In this document: piece after piece, positions 26,897 to 38,036 of the stretch
How the letters are laid out: each line of letters opens with the position of its first letter
How positions within the stretch are numbered: the first letter of the stretch is position 1
Source: Helichrysum umbraculigerum
Lineage: Eukaryota; Streptophyta; Magnoliopsida; Asterales; Asteraceae
NCBI GenBank assembly: GCA_949592205.1
Contig: CATIUR010000001.1
Location: 16,073,501 to 16,137,500 of the forward strand
Length of the DNA stretch: 64,000 bases
Direction of reading: 5' to 3'
Notes under the pieces: generated by a model
Seen by the model: only the letters and a program-made list of their open reading frames with translations
What the model was told of the DNA's origin: nothing
The model's database searches: none
Position numbers and translations under genes: made by a program

Positions 26897-29800
26897 CTAA
26901 TTGAAGTACCTTGTTTTGTTGCTAACTAGATGTTTCGACACATGTTTCGCGTACTTTTCAAATACCATATCAATTATGGAATTTCTAAAATGCGAAGTTA
27001 TCAATGGTTCCATAACAGCTCTGATCACCTTTGCTGTATTTTCGCCATGGGTGTCGCTAAGCTCACTGGAATCTTTCGTATTAATGTAGTCTGTATCATG
27101 TGAATCCCAGTTGACTCGGAAACCACTCAAGCTATCAAGCGAAAATGATCCTTCATTTTGAATAACATTCCTAACTTCATCTTCACATGGAGTATAAAGT
27201 GGGATATTGAATGAGTTAAGCTCTGATTCTTGAACTAGCCCCTAAAGTATTTAATTCATTACAACATAAATTGTTAGTAGCTTAAAGAAATACCTCTACC
27301 ATCCTACTGATTGTCCATGTTTATCCATTCCAAAATAATCGTCCACTTTCAATTTCAACCAATCAGAATTTAATTTAAATGGGTATATATAAAATTTTAT
27401 TGGTTAATAGGTTAATCGTTGCATATTATTGAAAACTAAGTCGATTTATTTAGTGGACAGTTAAAATTGGACGGAGAAAGTACGATTTACTAATTACGAC
27501 TTTGAAACAAAATCTATTTGGTTAAATTGAGGTCTAATCGAGAGAAGAACCTACTTATACCTCTTTGACCGTATCGACAAGTGATATCGCTAGTAGGTCA
27601 CAAAGACTGCAACAATCGTCACTAGTTGGATCTGCAACACTCCGAACAATAGATATTAAAACCATGCATCCACCACGTACTATTTCCTTAGAACGCATTT
27701 GTAAAAACTTTGTGAAGTCAGTGTAATATTGCTTATGATATGCTTCAAACACATTTGGAGGACTTGTGTGACACCCGGTAAAATTAGGACAATTATTTGT
27801 GCCTAATTATTACGTGATTATGTGTATTTAGTATATATTAGACTAAGTACATTCGGATATTTGTATGTTTAAAAATCATGTTCGGATACGATCCATTTAA
27901 ATCGTATAAAAATTCGGATCAAATTAATATTCTACAAATCAAATACGGACGTTGGTGAATCATTATTAAATAATACTAAATTATTTAATAACATTATTTA
28001 TTAATTTATATTATGGTAATAATATAAAACAAAAGTATACGTTTATTTAAAACGTTAACCGAATCAAACAAATGTGTAACTTGTAACCGACAACTAAACG
28101 GAACCAAACAATATTCTAATAACTCAAATAATATTATTTTGGATAAAGATTTTCATTCAAAAAGATGAGATTTAAATCGTCTACGAAAACTAACGTATAA
28201 AACGTTTAACGTTTATACGGACGACGAAACGACCGGGGAAACGGACACCGTACAGAACAAAACTTCGGAGACAAGTTTGAAACCCACACATGGTGAGCCC
28301 CTCCCTTGAGAAAAACTGGCCAAGATCCATGATTCATGGATCTTGAGCCCTTGACTTTCATTACCAAAACCATCCTTATTATTCCATTTGTTCCCATTTT
28401 ATTTCATTTTATTTTGTTCCTCTCATCACTCTACCTACGGCTCTCTCTCTTTCTCTATCTCTTCTTCATCATTTTCTTCAAAAACCATCAATAATCTAGC
28501 TTATATACTTGAAGAAACCAAAGGAAAAGCAAGGAAGAAGAAGGAGAACACCAAACCGAGCTCATCGTCTTCATTGCGGCTCTAGATCACGTTTTGTTTG
28601 GTATAAATCTATACTTTTCATTATTTTTACTTGGAATAAGTTTATTATCATGTACATAAGCTCACTCAACTCAAAAATGTCTAAAATAATTATCAAAATA
28701 CGTTTTTACAAAGTTATATGAAAACTGTTTCGGTTCCAGAAAAACAGTCCACGAATAAAATCATATAAAATCGTATACATAAGATAAATGGATGAAATAC
28801 ATGCCAAAATTTGTGTATTGAAGTTATCTACAACTTTCGTGTTAAGCTCCCGGACTATATATACACATATTTTAGTGTAGAACTCGATTTGTAAGTGATA
28901 GATAAATGTGGCCGAAAATAAGCACTTTTATTCTTGATTTTTGTTAAGCCATTGAAACCAACTTTATAAATCTTGGGAAAATTTGTAAAAATACTAGAGA
29001 TATAGATGCTCAGCTGTGATTTTTGGTGGAACCTAATTCGGATTAAAAGTAATAGAGAACGGAAGTTGAATCGGGTGAAAAATCTGAAACACACATATAG
29101 GGACTGATTTTACATGTTTTATAAAACCGACACTTCGGACTAAACACGAAACATAACGGTAATTTTCCCGAGGCCTAGAAACATATTTAAGGCTATTCTA
29201 AAAGTTTCGGGTCAAACCGAGTCCGTTTGACCAAATCAACAAAAACGAGCCCAAAACGATAAATGCGAGCCGACTTGAGGAACGATGAGATTTTGGACCA
29301 AAAATGAACTTTGATAATTTTATTTATGAAACTTGGATAAAAACGACACCCGAAAACACTTAGAATCAAAGACGAATAAGATCGAACATTAGTGTCGCCA
29401 ATAATAAAAATGTTACAAACATTTTTCACACTAAGTATTCAACTTTGTCATGCGACATCATATTTATATACGGTATAAAATACGGATAAGTGTATGATAA
29501 AACACTCACGGAATATACGGATAATGGTATTATTATTATACAATACGGATTAATGGATACGGAATATACTTTATAAGTATGTGATCAAACACATAATAAT
29601 ACATGGATCATTATCATGGATCATCACCAACGAGCCGTCCAAATCTTATAAATACAAATTCAATCGGTTTCAAAAACATACAATCGAAATAAATCGGATA
29701 TTTAACGGTTGAGTGAACACATTTTGGGAATGATCTAAATAGACATTCACTCATGTGTATAACCTTATATGCTTAGGGCATTTAGAGGTTTCGGGCTATT

Positions 29801-31549
29801 CATTCCTTCTCGGATAATCATTGCTCGGTGACTCTCACGGCCCCATTTTATTGTTTTACTATTTTAAACTCGGGGGAGATGCAACACAAATTGTTTTTGT
29901 GATCATAGTTATTCGGTTAGTTAAATTGATTTTAACTCGATTTTTATATTCGGTTATCATTGTCGGTATTGATTTTGTTCGGTTATTGCATGAGTGTTTT
30001 AATTCGAGAAAGTCTTCATCAGTGTATGGTTCATTAACTTAATAAGGCGCGATTACTAAAAGATAGATCTATCATGGGAGTGACGTCCCCGTCCGTGTTG
30101 CTAGCTACAATCACGTCCAAACGGGCATTTTAGTAATTGTAATGGGTGTTGACACCGTTCGGGAGGCAGAAAATCGGGTTAGGCCTTGAACCATAGCTCA
30201 GTGCAATATCAGTGTCGGTATATTAAATTCGGAAACCTTATTTGGTTTAATCATCGTTCGATTATAAATCGTCGGATAATCATGTTGATCACATCATGTT
30301 TTACTTTAAACCTGTGAGATTCACCAGCTTTTTAACTGACCTTTTAGTGTTGTATTCTCATGTGATCAGGCACACTAGAATGGCGCACAGGTTTATGCTA
30401 GCTAGTACGAGTCGCATGCATCTACACAATTATGAAGATTTATTTGCATTATCTTTTGTTAATCAATTATGTATTAAAATCTCCAAGATCATTTTGCGAA
30501 CTCATTAATATTGTAAACTTATGACTTAAAGTATTTAACTACTTTTATATTCATGTAAAAACGTCTCATGTAGAGTCGTTTTCTTGTATCTTTGAGCTTT
30601 GATTATTGATTAGTTGTACCCAAATGATCGCTTCCGCAAATCATGAAATCGGGGGTGTGACAACTTGTTTCTGACATGTATATGTTTGAAGTGTTGTCGT
30701 CCAGTCCTCCAAGTACCTATCACATGTTGTAAAGACTATAATTTAGCACCGAAAAGGATTTGTGATAAATCTGTCCAAAATAATCTAACATAGTTTTGGT
30801 TGGCTGTATTACGCAAACCTGAGAAAGCCAATGAATAGAATAAGACGAGTAAACAAGGTACAAACTTTCGTCGGGGAAGAGTCGACCGTAGAAGGAACCA
30901 GGAACCGCGGAAACAAAGCAAGGCCCAAAATCTTCTCGGTTCTCCTTCTTAAGGTTTGCATAAAAATTGGGTAACAATATGAAAACGGCGTAGAAATCAT
31001 TTCCATAAAGGTCAATTAAATATACTTGAAACTGTGGTGCTAGATGATTATTTTCTTCACACGCCTCACGAACCATATCAATGATGTTAGATACAACTAA
31101 TAAAGTGTTTGTTCCGGACGAGCATCCAAGATCTGCTATGTTGAAACACGGGCCGAACAGTACAATATCATGCTTAGCAATATCATTGATTGTATTCTTC
31201 AAAACGTGTAGAGTTTTCTGGATCACAAATTCCTGGAAAGAAAATGAAGACACATAATTTCAGACGTACACCATGTTTAACTTCACAAGCTAAAAAAAGT
31301 TTCCGGTGTCGGATTAATTAACATGTTAAGAGTAAATAATCGGTCTTAGTTAAACAACTACTTAACATCACCAGGGTGACCTTGTAGTAAGTCGTCGCGA
31401 AATCATCACAAAACCTCTTCTTTTACCCGTTTTAATTAAGCAACTGTATATAATTAAGAGATTAGATATATACCTGAAGTGAGGAGTTTTTTTGCATAGC
31501 TTCGTTCTCCATCACTGGTATACATGTGCAGGATGTTTTCTGATTTCAT
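26897..31549 (-). pseudogene. SABATH carboxyl methyltransferase gene, split by a solo LTR and frameshifted
   Basis: Four minus-strand exons with GT-AG introns: 31549-31474, 31232-30819, 30716-30663 continued at 27761-27561, and 27241-26897. They total 362 codons, a normal SABATH length, and intron 1 falls after the usual SYAxNSxLQ segment. Seen: IADLGCSSGTNT (SAM-binding), VPGSFYGRLFPD, SIHWLSQ, NIYMSETS and a C-terminal VMEPLITSHF. Enzymes of this family methylate carboxyl groups of salicylate, jasmonate, benzoate and other acids with SAM. Lesions: one extra base in an A run (T run 31487-31493 on the plus strand) shifts exon 1, and a 2.9-kb solo LTR sits in exon 3. The usual NDLPGNDFN segment reads IDLYGNDFY, so the active site was already unusual or decaying. 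The substrate is not predictable. Confidence 0.93.
27767..30662 (+). mobile_element. Solo LTR inside the SABATH gene
   Basis: Begins TGTGACACCCGG, ends GGGGGTGTGACA, with ACTTG at 27762-27766 and 30663-30667. The start (AAAATTAGGACAATTATTTG) and end (CGCTTCCGCAAATCATG before GGGGG) place it with the LTRs at 11030 and 35432. A CT-rich leader is at about 28410-28470. Unlike its relatives it shows no palindrome array. Confidence 0.94.
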
Positions 31550-31756
31550 ATTCTTACTTTTATGTTTGCTGCTGCTACCTGCAGCCTAATTTCTAAAGTT
31601 AATCAAAACACTTGGATTGATGGTATTTTAGATATTTACTATTACATTCTTTTGTTTGTTTGCTACATTATTATCATGTGATTCATGTCTATTGAAAGCG
31701 ATATATATACATATTAAAAAATTATAATAAATGAGTTATAGGTTTTCTAATAAATG
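31550..31756 (-). promoter_or_regulatory. Upstream region of the SABATH gene
   Basis: About 200 bases lie between the SABATH start codon and the Mutator-like insertion. A TATATATA stretch around 31701-31709 (read on the minus strand) is about 155 bases upstream of the ATG and could be its TATA box. The Mutator-like element has replaced whatever lay further upstream. Confidence 0.4.
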
Positions 31757-31765
31757 CATTTACGT

Positions 31766-32018
31766 GAATTTTTTTTTCATAAATAATACGTTTTCGTCAA
31801 GTTTTATGAGAACTAAACAGTTTTCAAAACCTTTTTCAAAACTAGTAGAAGCGGGCTTCGTAACCCCGCTTTTACCTTTCAATTAATTTAAAACCGGTCT
31901 TCCTAACCCCGACTTTGCGTTGGTGTCAGATGAGAAGAGAGAGAAGTGGGGTTTGTAACCCCAATTTTACTTTTGCGTCAGAGAGAGAAGTGGGGTTTGT
32001 AACCCCGATTCTACTTTT
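31766..32018 (+). repeat. Left TIR of the MULE
   Basis: Inverted match of 46991-47239, including ACTAGTAGAAGCGGGCTTCG and two tandem units of about 55 bases. Confidence 0.95.
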
Positions 32019-32310
32019 CACTTTTGTTATCCAAAAATCTCGAACGTGATTCGTTGTTGAGAGATATTGGAGATAGAGTTGAGATACGTCAAAGATAGAG
32101 TTGGGGTTAGGAAGTCCGACTTTAAATAGAGTTGGGGTTAGAAAGTCTTACTTTACTCATTTTCCCTCATTAAAAGTGTAGTAACTCAAACCAATTACGG
32201 TGCAAGTTTTTAAACGATCACAGTCCATTTGACTTTATTTCAAACACAGCTTACAATTTCTTCAAACACATTTCACTCGTTCATTCAAAAATTTCAAACA
32301 CATTTCTTTT

Positions 32311-33475
32311 ATGGATTTATATCGTCCATTTATTGTTAATTTATATTGGGGTGGTGATATTGAATATCACAATGGTTTCGTTCAAGGTGATAATGCAACA
32401 AGAAGAACATCGATTATGCTTAGGCGTAAAATCCGATATGTTGATTTTGTTGAATTTGTTTACAATTATGTTGGTGTGCAAAGAGAAGGCTTTAAATTGA
32501 ATTTGTTATTATTTAATCAATTTCAAGGTATTGGTAATATTGTTGAAATTTAGGGTGATAATAGCTTGGAAGTTATGTATTACTTAGCTGCAAGAGATGA
32601 AGAGTATTGGGGTCAAGTGCATGTAAAAATTGAACCAATATTGCCACCCCAACAAATTGGTTTTATGGGTCTTATGCGTAAGTTTACCGTATCACAACAA
32701 GTTTCTCAATCGCAACAACCTACCGATTTTGGGTCATCACAAGATTTTCAACAAAGTCATGATTTTATGCAATCTCCTGATCTCATTCCATCGACATCTA
32801 CAAACCCATCAAATGTTCCGCTTCATCATCTTTTTGATGATGGAGAAAATGTAGATAATGACAACAATGGAGGCTTTGATAACTCTGACGAAGGTAGCTC
32901 AGAACACAGCGAAGAGACAAGAGAAGCTTTTAGCCATGCTGGTACTCAGAACACAGCGAAGAGACAAGAGAAGCTTTTAGCCATGCTGGTACTGATGATG
33001 AAGATGGTGATGACGGTGGTCCTGGTCAAATTCAAGTTCAGCAAAGTCCTGAAGTTGGCAAACAGTACACTCAAGATGATGATGATAATGATGATGATGA
33101 CCTACCTTTTGAAGAAGATGATTATATGGATATTTGGTCTCAAGCTTTAAATGAAATTCGAGTAGGTATGTATTTTAAAAACCAAAGAGTAACTTGTTAA
33201 AGCCATCAGAATGTGGACAATTTCACAAAATAGAGAGCTTATAGTCGTTTCTATCTCTCCAAAATTATGGAGAGCAATATGTTACAGTAGAAGCAAAAAT
33301 TTTGTATCTGTAGCCGGTTCACCCCGTTGTAAATGGATGGTTTTAGCTTCGAAAAATAAAAATAATCATATGTGGCGAATTTCTAAATGGTCAAAGGCAC
33401 ACAATTGTTACGGTACCGTCATTAGCAACAACAACAAAACTTTGAAGTCCAATATGATTGCAAGTCATATCATCC
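32311..33475 (+). pseudogene. MULE transposase N-terminal and DNA-binding region (broken)
   Basis: From the ATG at 32311, 80 codons end in TAG (32551), after which the same frame continues through LEVMYYLAARDEEYWGQV, a Gln/Ser-rich linker and an acidic stretch. A 47-base tandem duplication (32898-32991) shifts the frame. The next recognisable part (from 33211, NRELIVVSISPKLWRAICYS... NNHMWRISKWSKAHNC) matches the MuDR-type DNA-binding segment, including the W-x-I and H-x-C features and the ending SNMIASHIIRA. Family members normally continue into a DDE catalytic core. Here the sequence passes directly to a plant mobile domain, so the catalytic core appears deleted. It cannot be functional. 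Confidence 0.8.
32898..32991 (+). repeat. 47-base tandem duplication, frameshifting
   Basis: Two exact copies of the unit starting CTCAGAACACAGCGAAGAG at 32898 and 32945. Since 47 is not a multiple of three, the duplication changes the reading frame of the MULE gene. Confidence 0.97.
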
Positions 33476-35426
33476 GCGCAATCGCTCAGGTGTGTCACTA
33501 TATGATGGGTTTTATACCAAATTCAGAAGAATTAAATGGCAACAAAATTAAGATAAGGTCATTGGTGTCAAGGTTAAGTGACCCACTGGAGCCTAACGAA
33601 GAATCTTATATTAAAAGGGCAATGGTATATATTATGTGTTTATTATGTGGCACGATATTTCTCGATTCTTCATCCAACTCTGTTTTTTTTTGTTATATCT
33701 TAAAAATCTAACAAACTTAAGTAGCACATCTCAACTTAGTTGGGGAAGTGCTGTTATTGCGTCACTTTATAGAAACTTATGTAAGGCGACAAAACAAGAC
33801 GCCAGACCCGGAGAAGAGGATGGGCCGTCTGTGCGACGGCACATGGCCTCCATTTGTGGAGGGCCTCCAAATTTGAAAGTATGTGTATATATTTGCGAGT
33901 GGACAGTTCTATAATACGTCAAAAGCAGCTAAACTGGTTTTGGAATCTACATTTAACTCGGATGGTAGGGGTTCTAATCCCACTGCTAGCATCTTTCTTT
34001 ATTTTTAAATAGACCTCTCTATTTTAATGTTTCTTTCTATTTCTATGTTTTTTCCGGAATAACTAATTTGCTTGTATTTTATTTACCTTTATACTGTATA
34101 TTTTGTTTTGAAAATTAATGACGTGCTTTAACCAAAAATATATTGATATATATCATTGAATGTAAATTTTTTAAAAAAGGTTATGGTACATGCATTTAGT
34201 TAAAACTATCATCTTTTATAAGTTGAAGAATAACATTTGTTAAAATAATAACTTGCGTTCCATTATTTTGTTTGAGATAACGGCATTTGGTACTCGTCGT
34301 TTATTAACCGTTTTAAGTAGTCTATGCTTATAACATTTTTTGAATCTATATATATTTCTCCTTCAAGGCCTACTTTATGATAATCGCATAGCGCCCCCAA
34401 AATACGCAAGCAGCCCTGCGAGACGCTTTATATACTCAGGGGCCCATGTTGTTGCTACAATTATGGATTTGGGAGAGAATTGGAGCATTTGCCCCAACAA
34501 TTGTTAGAAACAATTATAACTTCCAAACAGCTTATTGCATGTGCACGGTATGTCAACATTTAATATTATATGTTTCTTTAACTTTCATATGATATTATAG
34601 CCATGCATTTAAATTGATACTCTACGGTGTATCTCATCACCTTATAATAAGTTTTTATTGAAGGTGGTATTCACCACTAAGCTATTAACACACACCTAGG
34701 CATGTGTTGCGTACTTATCGTTCAGTACTCACGGACTTACAAGATTATCAGGTAAATTTATAATGGTTATTATGGTTATTCAAAATACTTATTACGTGAG
34801 GTGATTCGAAAATGGTATAAATTACATTTTTGTTTGCAATTTAACTGGACACCATATGACGATATCATACGTAGACTACCAGATTGGTGTACAAATGGTA
34901 ATCTAAGTTGGAGAAGTGATACCTTTGTGATATTTTGGGAGGTTGTTGAACCACATTTACAGAATAGAGTATTGAGACAATTTGGTTTTGTTCAAGAAAT
35001 CCAAGTTTTAGGGTTGGTAACAGCAGAACAACATAAGAAAATGCATAAGGTGAAACGAAGTGGTAAAAGAAATATTAATTGGAGGGACATACATGGTAAC
35101 TACATCGAAATTTGGAACAATCGTCAACATAATCTAGCAAACGGAGTCCCAAGTACAAACCCACATGCTACTCGAGAATACTTGTCTTGGTATTTGAATC
35201 ATACACTACTTTTTGTAGCTGGTGTAAGTAATCAACACCAAAACTCCCGCCAATTTCCTGATCAAGGCACCCAATTACAACTTATGGTATATCATTTAGT
35301 TTGTAATTAATTTTTGTCACTCACTCTACATTTATATGCTTTTACTACTAATACATACTATAAATATACATAGAGATGGAATGACTCGCATACATCACAC
35401 ATCCATAAATATGATGGATAATGATC
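33476..35426 (+). pseudogene. Plant mobile domain (PMD) gene body, multi-exon, decayed
   Basis: Segments of the plant mobile domain appear in order: VCHYMMGFIPNSEELNGN (about 33486), YIKRAMVYIMCLL, SWGSAVIASLYRNLC (about 33740), LLLQLWIWERIGAF (about 34450), RHVLRTYRSVLTDLQDYQ (about 34697-34750) and FNWTPYDDIIRRLPDWC (from 34840) to RVLRQFGFVQEI. GT donors follow several blocks. Lesions: a T-run frameshift near 33682-33690 and a splice acceptor before FNWTPY reading CAA instead of CAG (34837-34839). PMD genes occur in plant MULEs and in host genes such as MAIL1; this copy is transposon-borne. The nested Gypsy insertion lies just after it. Confidence 0.82.
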
Positions 35427-36624
35427 CAATCTGTAACACCCCCGAAATTCACTGTTTTGCGGAAGCATAGTTTGGGGTGTTACTAATCAAATATCACAGC
35501 ACAAAGATAAGTAAACGACATCTATATGCAACGTTTGTAAATTAGTTACATTCCATAGATATATTGTTTGAAAACTTAGTGTTTTCTTATACAAAAATGT
35601 AGTTTCCCTAGAGTCCGCGCGTGTAGCGGGAGATTCTATTACATAATCAAAATATACAAAAGATAATGCTAAGAATCTCCGTTAATGCAGTTGTGTTGAA
35701 ATCATGCGACTCTAGCTAAAATCCTGGAGTAATCCTACTCCATCCGTGTACCTGAGAAAACATGCTAAAAAGTGTCAACCAAAAGGTTGGTGAATCTCAC
35801 AGGTTTGTAAGTAATATCAGCTTTGAACACGAGATTTCATTAGTAATGCCCGTAGGCGTAAAATCAGCAATTGCAATCCAGCAATCGTAAAACCAGTATT
35901 TGCAATCCAGCAAATGTAATTAAATAAGTTTATACCGTTGCCATGAGGCTCATAATCGAAGCTTAACCCGTAAATAATCAGTTGCTCCCGTGACATGCTC
36001 GAAATTGAGCAAGCATAAGTAATGAAATAATAGTCACCCGTTTCTACGTGTAAATCAGTACGTGGTAGCGCTACTACCCCGGGCAGGGAGGGTCATTTCC
36101 CTAATGGATCCATTAACTACTGTTCGCGCTTAAGTCCATAACTAACGATATATGATGGAGAGACTTCAGTAATTAGCAATTAACTCATGCAATTCCGTTT
36201 GGTATAGAAATCAGTTTAGTACTTGTGTTCAGGAAAAATAAGTAGCATGTATCTCCCCCAATAAGATAAAACAGTAAAAGTGGGGCCGTAAGACTCACCT
36301 GAGTCTTTGCAAGTACGTTTATATCAATAAACGAGTAAGTAATATCAACCGTAGGTTCTCCGAACCCGTAACCTTCAAATGCCTAAACATATAAAGTTAA
36401 GTAAGTAGATGTCTCGCAAGACCATCTAGGCTAGTTGTCTACAGAACTCATTATGTCCAAGTGTTTGTTTAGTAATCCGTTTGTAGTTTGAAAACAAATA
36501 TGGCCCGTTGGTGACGGTTTGTAATAATGATTCAAAGTGTTATCATTATCTGTATCGTTGAATCAGGTTTCGTTATTTGTAAGTGTTCAACACTTAGTGT
36601 GAAAAGTATTTACAACATTTAATG

Positions 36625-36716
36625 ACGGGGGTCCGGGGGCAGCGCCCCTGGTAGCGGGGTCCAAGGGGCGGCAGCCCCTGGCGGGGTCCAAGGGGCAGAG
36701 CCCCTGGCTGGGGTCG
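36625..36716. repeat. GGGGC-rich tandem hairpins in the LTR
   Basis: Three units of the type GGGGTCCAAGGGGC...GCCCCTGG, each able to pair with itself; the same block is at 44742-44832 in the other LTR. Confidence 0.85.
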
Positions 36717-36864
36717 AGCTGCCAGGTCAGCTTGGAAATTTTTTATTTCTACTATATTGCTTTGACGAAAAACGCATTTGGATCCGAATTTGGGTAAAAT
36801 CAGGTGTTAAAATCTTGGTTCCGACACTTAGTAAAAATCTGAGTTTTCAAGGTTCTGGTTTGTG

Positions 36865-37130
36865 CGACGTCGCATGCGACGTTGCAAGCGACGTAAGGTG
36901 CGACGTGGGCATGTATGTCGCATGATGCGACCTTCGCAAATCAATGCGACGTAGGGGGTGGCGTCGCTAATGCGACGTGGGTTCGGTTTGCGACGTTAAA
37001 GTCTACGTCGCCATGTATGACATTCGCAAATTAATGCGACGTAAGGGGCTGCGTCGCTAGTGCGACGTTGAGATTTTTGTGCGACGTAGGCCGCGACGTC
37101 GCAGAGGCCCCTGGCCAGGTGCGACGTAGC
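36865..37130. repeat. GCGACGT palindrome array in the LTR
   Basis: About 14 GCGACGT/ACGTCGC words in 265 bases, matching the array in the solo LTR at 11920-12255 and repeated in the 5' LTR at 44975-45250. Confidence 0.88.
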
Positions 37131-38002
37131 GGTCTGATGGCCGGAAATTTAGTCGAAAACGAGTTTCCCGGTTTCCGTTGGGTCCAAATCTTTTACCCAA
37201 CCCAAAAATGGACATAATAAGCCTATTTAAACCATAAACTAGTAAAAATGATCAAAAACGAGAGATGTCGGGATTTGTCGGAAACTTACAAAGTGTCGGA
37301 TTGAAAATCCGAAAAGATAGGAAGGTAGATCGGGAGATGGTGATGCTTTTATTCCAAACGAGTAGTGCGATCCGATGTCGTTTGATGGTAGTTTTATGTG
37401 ATTTTTGATGGTGGTGGTGTGGTGGTGATTTAGAGAGAAAAAAGGAAAGAAGAAAAGGAAGAGAGAGAGAGAGTGGAGGTGATGAATGATGGAAAAAGAG
37501 AGAGAGGAGGGGGTTTTGATGAAACTCCCCCACTTTCAGTCTCCGCTCCGCGCTCCGGATGGTGTTCGTTTTCTCCGTCGTTTTTCGTTAAATTATTTCT
37601 TTTATGTTTTTAGTTATATTTATAAAAATCACAAATCTTGTTAAATAACTCGCTTAAATTATTTCCTTAAGTCTTTAATAGTTTAGATTAAATTTAATTA
37701 CTTGTGTTTTTAAATTGCGTAAACTTTAAATCAAGTGGTACGAGATAAGTGCTAATTATTATAAAATAGCATTTTGGTCATAATTGCGTTATTTTAGTTT
37801 ATAAATATTTGTTCACCAACGTCCGTATTAATCAAATAGAATTTCATTCTATTTAAGTCGCGTACGATTTAAATCAAATCGCAAAGTTGTATATATTTAC
37901 AAATATGTAATCCGATACATAAATTAGCCTAACACAGAACTAATTACATGTATTAACAAAGAATTAGGCACTAATTCTAGTCCTAATTTGCCGGTTGTTA
38001 CA

Positions 38003-38020
38003 TTCTCCCCCTGTTAAAAG
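38003..38020 (-). promoter_or_regulatory. Polypurine tract of the Gypsy element
   Basis: On the minus strand CTTTTAACAGGGGGAGAA ends exactly at the 3' LTR start (38002). Confidence 0.8.
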
Positions 38021-38036
38021 AATTTCGTCCCGAAAT

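Larger units (their letters stand above)
35432..38002 (-). repeat. 3' LTR of the Gypsy element
   Basis: On the minus strand it begins TGTAACAACCGG at 38002 and ends GGGGGTGTTACA at 35432. It contains the ACGTCGC palindrome array (36865-37130) and a GGGGC hairpin block (36625-36716). Confidence 0.96.

Noticed and set aside
32311..33150. Resistance-type or host transcription factor gene
   Set aside because: The frame sits between 250-bp TIRs with a 9-bp duplication and matches MULE protein parts, so transposon origin explains it.
33940..33995. tRNA-like T-arm (GGGGTTCTAATCCCACTGCTAGC) in the PMD region
   Set aside because: The T-stem has mismatches, and no matching D-arm, anticodon arm or acceptor stem could be formed, so it is not called a tRNA.
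37252..37533. 93-codon Ser/Pro/His-rich minus-strand frame
   Set aside because: It is the CT-rich leader of the Gypsy LTR; the copy in the other LTR is not preserved as a frame.
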